A stretch of 64,000 nucleotides of DNA from Rhinocladiella similis (lineage: Eukaryota; Ascomycota; Eurotiomycetes; Chaetothyriales; Herpotrichiellaceae), in assembly GCA_024082115.1 (NCBI GenBank), contig JAMRYE010000010.1, positions 124,001 to 188,000 on the forward strand. The letters run 5' to 3'. Both the position numbers and the translations under genes were made by a program. Of this stretch, positions 59,195-64,000 are shown one piece after another. The first letter of the stretch is position 1; each line of letters starts with the position of its first letter. The notes under the pieces were generated by a model. It ran no database searches. It had not been told where the DNA came from and saw only the letters and a list, made by a program, of their open reading frames with translations.

Positions 59195-60376
59195 TCATCC
59201 GTCAAGGGCCTGTACCACCTGTGCCCAGTCTTCGTCCACATAGGCCCCAGGAACGTCCCCGTCAAAGAGACTAGCCAAGACAACTCGGTCTTCTTGCTCG
59301 CCTTCCCATGGCTGTCGGCCATGTTGGGCAATGATGTTATCGTACACAAGCACATCGCCTCGCTGCCATTTGTGGAGGACCCTCAGCTCATCCGTTATCT
59401 TGGCGAGATGCGCCAGGTATTTCTCTGGAATGGGCGTACCGTCACCGAAAAGCTGGGTAACGACATTCTTTCTGGCGCCTTGGTTGACCTGTACGTTCTT
59501 GTAGTAAGCTGCTAGCCCAGTGAAGAGCGTTGGGAGCTGAGTCTCTGGTTGAGTGCGGATAGCAGGAAGCCTGTGTGTCAGGACCAATGTACCATCGTCG
59601 ACCCACTCCCAGGTTGTGTATTTGCCTCGACCATATCGGGCTATTTGAGCCTCGATCTTGGCTCTCCTCGTAGCGGCATCGTCACCGTCCTTGATCTCCT
59701 TGCCGAATGCCTGTCGAAGCGTAGAGCCTCCTTCATACTGCTTGTTGAGCTTGTAGGTGACCTTACTGAGAACGCCCTTCTGAGCAAGTTCAGATATGAA
59801 CTCGGGAATCTCCTGTTGAGCACGGGCGAAAATTTCAAGCGAGGACGAAATTGGGGTCTCACCGCCCTTGGCTGGAGCACGATGGCTGTAGAAGAAGATA
59901 TATTCCGGTGCATGGGGCACCTGTGGTGACTCATTGTGGTTGTAGATTAGGACTTCCTTGGGTGCTTCATTGGCCGGTGCTACGTTGGGTGCAAGCAATG
60001 GCCTGTCAACGACAATTCCGATGATCTCGTGGGGTTTATACCCAAAGGCATGGGCAAACTTGCTAAAGTCCTGTGCATTGTGAATGGGAAGGCCGCGGAA
60101 GAGCAGGGTGCCGTGACGAGCGAGTTTCTTGGTCAGAAGACCGTCCCGAGCTTGCAGAGACTTGATAGTATCAACGACTGTGTCCAGAGATACCTCAGCA
60201 TTGTCATGGGTGGATGGTATCAATGCTAGAGGGATGACCGAGTCGGGAGGATGTGGCGCTCCCAGGATACGTTGGTTGGTCGATGGCAGATCGAATGGTT
60301 CAAAGGCCAGTACGGGCGACGATGCACTGTCGAGCTTAAGCGAGTTTCCCCCTAGATGTTGCACAGAGGCTGCCAT
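59195..60376 (-). CDS. TauD/TfdA-like 2-oxoglutarate Fe(II) dioxygenase
   Basis: Single exon, 393 aa from ATG 60376. The double-stranded beta-helix facial triad reads His147-x-Glu149 in YNHNESP and His352 in AQHGRQPW; Arg364 (QEDR) is placed to bind 2-oxoglutarate. Glu in place of the more common Asp is known in clavaminate-synthase-like members. KKLARHGTLLFRGLP and WQRGDVLVYDN are further TauD-family segments. It oxidises a small substrate with O2 and 2-oxoglutarate in the cytosol; the substrate is unknown (taurine-like sulfonates, trimethyllysine-like or other amino compounds are options). It converges with the symporter and is divergent from an UNC93-like transporter. Confidence 0.92.
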   Translation of the reverse strand: MAASVQHLGGNSLKLDSASSPVLAFEPFDLPSTNQRILGAPHPPDSVIPLALIPSTHDNAEVSLDTVVDTIKSLQARDGLLTKKLARHGTLLFRGLPIHNAQDFSKFAHAFGYKPHEIIGIVVDRPLLAPNVAPANEAPKEVLIYNHNESPQVPHAPEYIFFYSHRAPAKGGETPISSSLEIFARAQQEIPEFISELAQKGVLSKVTYKLNKQYEGGSTLRQAFGKEIKDGDDAATRRAKIEAQIARYGRGKYTTWEWVDDGTLVLTHRLPAIRTQPETQLPTLFTGLAAYYKNVQVNQGARKNVVTQLFGDGTPIPEKYLAHLAKITDELRVLHKWQRGDVLVYDNIIAQHGRQPWEGEQEDRVVLASLFDGDVPGAYVDEDWAQVVQALDG

Positions 60377-61145
60377 TGTCGTTCAAGTAAATTCAGTACG
60401 GAAAGGAAATGAGTCGTACTAGGTTCCTGACCATCTGTGAAAACTACCTTCTATGTCGCCGGAGCTGGGAAGCTGGGGCTATCGCGTATAAATAAGGCGA
60501 CGATAAATCGTGGTTCTGCTTGAAAATGGGCAATTTCTTCCTAGGTGTCCATGTATCTGCCGGCCTCAGAGGAGCCGAGGGAATGGCAGAAGTATTCAAA
60601 GGAGTTCCCCGCTAGACATATGGTGTCATTTTCTTCTAATATCGCGAAGACCCCCACTTATAGCATGACTATGGAGTTTTCTCTTCTGGCATGAACTGTC
60701 ACTTGGGGGAAAGAAATCCACGTTGTTCGGATCCGGTGTCTTGGGTCAGTATTCTGATAAGTATCCAGGCCAATAGTCCGTAGTAAAACTTTGCATATGC
60801 ACAAGTGTCAGGGATTCAAGGAGCAGGTCACCAGTAGAGAGTCTTACTCTTGCTTTAGTCAGGCTTGGCCACGTCGAAACGGGTAGAGTGATCGTCTGTT
60901 GTCACCTCGATGCTCTCTTGCGTGCTTCCTTCATACGGACAATCGAGCCTGCAGCCACGACTTCGCTTCTCAGGGTATCCAAACACGTGGTGCCTTTGGG
61001 GGACTCCACGGACTCGTTCATAAACCCGCATCTGCCCTCATATCTCTCTCATGATGGGCTCTTAGAACTTACTCTGTGTCTTTCCCTGTCCTTGTCGTTT
61101 TCTGGACATTTCCACTCCCTGTGAGCGTCAAGTCTGTCATCTAAG
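60377..61145. promoter_or_regulatory. Divergent promoter region between dioxygenase and UNC93-like gene
   Basis: 769 bp. The paired orientation suggests joint control. No distinct motif was assigned and no gene seen. Confidence 0.4.
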
Positions 61146-62600
61146 ATGTCGACACTCCCTACCGATGGCAAGGAAGCCCTGGGTATTGGAAACCAGGAAA
61201 TATCCAGCCCCCCGTCTCCTCTGCCCGTACAGTCAGATGAGCCACCTCTGCAACCGGGCAGGTATTCGTTCTATCGCACCACCCTCTTTCAAATTCTCGT
61301 TGTGGGAACATGCGCGTTCTGCGCACCGGGCATTTGGAGTGCCATGAATGGACTGGGCGTAGGTGGCTCGCAAAGTCCGGACCTAGTCAACGCAGCTAAT
61401 GCCCTTCTATACGCCTTCATGACAGTGACCTGTTTTGCAGGGCCCTGGCTGACCAACGTCATTGGGTTCCGCTGGACGCTCGCTATCGGGGCATTGGGCT
61501 ATCCACTCTACGCGGCGGGGTTATATGTCAACAACCGCACAGGCGCGACTTGGTTCGTGTACTTTGGTGCTGTGGCCTGTGGAATTAGTGCAGGTTTCTT
61601 CTGGAGCGTTGAAGGTGCCATTGCTACAGGGTATCCAGAACAACACAAGCGAGGTCGATACATCGCCACCTGGTTCACCTTCCGTAACTTTGGCAACATC
61701 ATAGGGGGAGCGGTCTCCCTCGGCATAAACCACAAGATCAACCACCGTGGCAAGGTCGGCTATCAGACGTATCTTGCCTTCATCGCCATTCAGTGTCTTG
61801 GATTCTTCTTTGGCCTTCTGCTGTCCAACCCAGAGAAGGTCAGGAGGGATGATGGCACGCGCATCTACGCGCCCCGGGGGACAGCTTGGCGCGTCGAACT
61901 GAAGGAGATGTGGCGTTTGATCCGGAGCAAGCCTATCCTTCTCCTGACACCACTCTTCTGGTATTTTGGGTGGATTCAAGCGTATCCTGGGACATACTTG
62001 GCGACATACTTTACAGTGAGGTCTCGAGCGCTAGGGAGCTTCATGTCTGCTGTTGTGGGAACTTTAGCAACCTGGCTCACTGGCTCGCTTGTAGATCTTC
62101 CATGGTCCAAAAGTCGGCAAAGACGTGCCATTGCAACATACACTCTGATCGCACTGCTCAACAGCGCGACATGGATCTGGGCGGTCATTATCCAGAATGA
62201 ATACCGCCACACTAACCCAGTGCTTGACTGGGGTAATCAAAGGACCTTTGGCCGAGGCTTCGGTCTATACCTGTTCGAGCGCATCAGTCTTGGGATGGTA
62301 GAGAACTATATTTACTGGTGCATCAGTAACTTGTCAGATTCCCCTGGAGACCAGATTCGGTATAGTTCTCTACTTCGGGGAATCGAAACTGCTGGCGTGG
62401 CAGTAGGTTTCGGGGTGCAGGCCGTTCCCACTGTATTGATTGCCACTGCAAGTATCAATTTTGGCCTTTGGTTCTTCGCTCTGCCCTTCAGTTACTACGC
62501 CACGTTGCAGGTAGTACGCAAATTCAACAAAGTCGAGCAGCAAGAACGATCAGCGGTGGCAGTGGCAGTAGCAGTGGATCAAGGGGCCTCTGAGAAGTAG
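61146..62600 (+). CDS. UNC93-like MFS transporter
   Basis: Single exon, 484 aa from ATG 61146. An N-terminal Pro/Ser-rich tail of about 45 residues precedes RTTLFQILVVGTCAFCAPGIW in TM1, then MNGLGVGG, GGYP-like and GFFWSVEGAIATGYPEQHKRGRYIATWF, all typical of fungal UNC-93 (PF05978) family members. About 11-12 TM helices. The substrate of fungal UNC93-like carriers is mostly undefined. The C-terminus has a short Ala-Val alternation (SAVAVAVAV, 62555-62578) coded by GCAGTG-type repeats. Divergent from the TauD-like dioxygenase, so a substrate or product carrier is plausible. Confidence 0.9.
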   Translation: MSTLPTDGKEALGIGNQEISSPPSPLPVQSDEPPLQPGRYSFYRTTLFQILVVGTCAFCAPGIWSAMNGLGVGGSQSPDLVNAANALLYAFMTVTCFAGPWLTNVIGFRWTLAIGALGYPLYAAGLYVNNRTGATWFVYFGAVACGISAGFFWSVEGAIATGYPEQHKRGRYIATWFTFRNFGNIIGGAVSLGINHKINHRGKVGYQTYLAFIAIQCLGFFFGLLLSNPEKVRRDDGTRIYAPRGTAWRVELKEMWRLIRSKPILLLTPLFWYFGWIQAYPGTYLATYFTVRSRALGSFMSAVVGTLATWLTGSLVDLPWSKSRQRRAIATYTLIALLNSATWIWAVIIQNEYRHTNPVLDWGNQRTFGRGFGLYLFERISLGMVENYIYWCISNLSDSPGDQIRYSSLLRGIETAGVAVGFGVQAVPTVLIATASINFGLWFFALPFSYYATLQVVRKFNKVEQQERSAVAVAVAVDQGASEK

Positions 62601-63684
62601 TCTCCGGTCTCCTATGATGAGAAGAGAACATGGTTCAGAGCTTCAAACTGAAGTAACGTGGAGACATTCATACGATTCAGATCAAACCCCCCAGACAGGC
62701 ACAGCAGTTCCCAGACCCTACTGGTAGAGTGCCAAAGATTCATCCACGGCGGCTTAGCTCCTGAGATGTCTGTTATAGAATATAGAACATAATAGTAGAT
62801 CGTACAAGCGAAGAATCGATCTATTTTGAATGCGGTCAGAAGTAAGAAAAAAGTCCACCAGTCCGAAGGTTAGAGAGGGCAAATATGACTAAGCGGTGAA
62901 ATTCTGCCGGTATAAAGTTATTCCGTACCGAAGGGATGTCATCCCGCTGTCTGCGACTTTCCGTGGTGCCATGAGTAAAGGCACTTGACCATGTTTCGAG
63001 CATGGCTAGGGTTCCGCTGTCGCTTCTATCCTTGCTCCCAGCTCGATACACACTCTTGTCGAGGATCGTAAATCTCCCGTCGTAAGACTACGTCGTCCAC
63101 GATACCCCCCGACGGCACTGTTCGCGTGATTTACATGCTACTACCCCAACGATGCTCGACTTGATGGCGACATGGTTCTGTTACACCTGAAGCCTACCCG
63201 TCTCTCGCCAGCATCGCCATCTCTGATTTGGAATGAAGGAACATCGGTTGATGGAAGTGCTTCTTGACATAGCACGTGAGAAAGGACGGTGGGTCTACAA
63301 ACATCTCTCTACGAACGGAGTAGATCAAGAGCCGGTAGACGATATGTTAAAAGGAGCTGATCTGGGCTTGTCCGATGCACGCACGCATGAGGTTTCACAG
63401 TCAGAGCCATTCCCAGATTGGACTGGAAGAGAAGGAACGTCACATCTGCGGCCGTTGTTGGCACATCGGTAGGTTGGCGCTGACTGGCTTGTCAGAGAAC
63501 ATGGGATCGTCTCAGCTAGCCAGGCAACCTTTCCTCTCAAGATGCAAGCACCATTTGTGGCATGCCAAAATTGTATCACTTCATACAAGGTCCATGCGGC
63601 TACTAGCATGTACCAGTGGGCGCAAGCTCTGCTAGAACCTGAAGCAATAAGGAGCGCTACATTGATGTAGGACTGTCACTATCA
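62601..63684. other. Intergenic region, no gene supported
   Basis: 1.08 kb. Short frames (for example plus 63233-63472 and minus 63325-63609) lack domains or splice logic. No repeat recognised. Confidence 0.45.
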
Positions 63685-64000
63685 TTATCCAACCTTCCCT
63701 TCATTCTCTTTGCGCCACTTGGCACCTTTCGCTCTCATCCACCAAATGACCAAAGCACCCGTGCTAACTAGGATTGCCAACCCTGTGAACATCCATCCTG
63801 TTCCTTCGGCGCGAATCAACGGATCTCCCAGAATGGTACCAATGCATGAGAAGATATTGCGGAGGAAGTTGGCCACGGCGACGCCATTACTAGGCTTACG
63901 AGGAACGAACTCGGTCAGCATTGTCACAGCTAGCCCAAAGATGAGCATTGCAGAAAGGCCGAAGATCAGAGTTGCCAGTAACTGTGCGAATCTTTCGTCA
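63685..64000 (-). CDS. MFS drug/H+ antiporter (DHA1), 3' end only
   Basis: The C-terminal 104 residues of a transporter whose 5' part lies beyond base 64000; the frame is open to the window edge from 63999. The segment TMLTEFVPRKPSNGVAVANF followed by FLRNIFSCIGTILGDPLI and a last TM (WMFTGLAILVSTGALVIWW) matches TM11-12 of DHA1/Qdr-Tpo type multidrug transporters. The tail is basic. Substrate unknown. Confidence 0.82.
   Translation of the reverse strand, partial: DERFAQLLATLIFGLSAMLIFGLAVTMLTEFVPRKPSNGVAVANFLRNIFSCIGTILGDPLIRAEGTGWMFTGLAILVSTGALVIWWMRAKGAKWRKENEGKVG

Overview
The window looks like an accessory stretch of a filamentous ascomycete (Pezizomycotina) genome. Most genes are broken by many short GT-AG introns (about 45-120 bp, one of 166 bp). 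There are four fungus-specific Zn2Cys6 regulators, a fungal-type bZIP, many MFS transporters, microsomal P450s and a GDP-mannose transporter. I saw no bacterial operon features, CRISPR array, convincing tRNA or intact transposon. Gene models were spliced by hand and checked for reading-frame closure; identifications rest on motif and family recall, not on a search.

Layout: (a) 1-5.1 kb: 3' part of a P450, an intact Zn2Cys6/fungal_trans regulator and a decayed gene resembling the Botrytis abscisic-acid sesquiterpene synthase ABA3 (5' truncated, one frameshift, one nonsense codon). This looks like the relic of an abscisic-acid-type terpenoid cluster. (b) 5.7-19.7 kb: FAD-dependent oxidoreductase, two Zn2Cys6 regulators, two sugar-porter MFS proteins and an HSL-type esterase, a plausible catabolic cluster. 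(c) 19.7-22.8 kb: gene-poor. (d) 22.8-32.8 kb: a third sugar-type MFS transporter, a complete P450 divergent from a bZIP regulator, and a MUP1-like amino-acid permease. (e) 33.8-38.4 kb: a secreted GH16-like protein divergent from a membrane GT2 polysaccharide synthase. (f) 40.7-46.3 kb: an MFS sugar transporter divergent from a GH31 alpha-xylosidase, probably for xyloglucan-oligosaccharide use, with GGCTRA (XlnR-type) sites and a perfect hairpin between them. (g) 47.2-50.9 kb: a DAL5-type MFS gene that appears frameshifted, then an intact GDP-mannose transporter. (h) 51.7-62.6 kb: Zn2Cys6 regulator, amidase, DUR3-like urea/polyamine symporter, TauD-like 2-oxoglutarate dioxygenase and UNC93-like transporter. 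The amidase/symporter promoter is rich in HGATAR motifs, suggesting an AreA-controlled nitrogen-scavenging module. (i) The window ends inside a DHA1-type MFS gene.

The recurring pattern is a transporter beside a catabolic or biosynthetic enzyme and often a local regulator, typical of fungal metabolic gene clusters. The best candidates for follow-up are the ABA3-like relic and the amidase/DUR3/TauD/UNC93 module.
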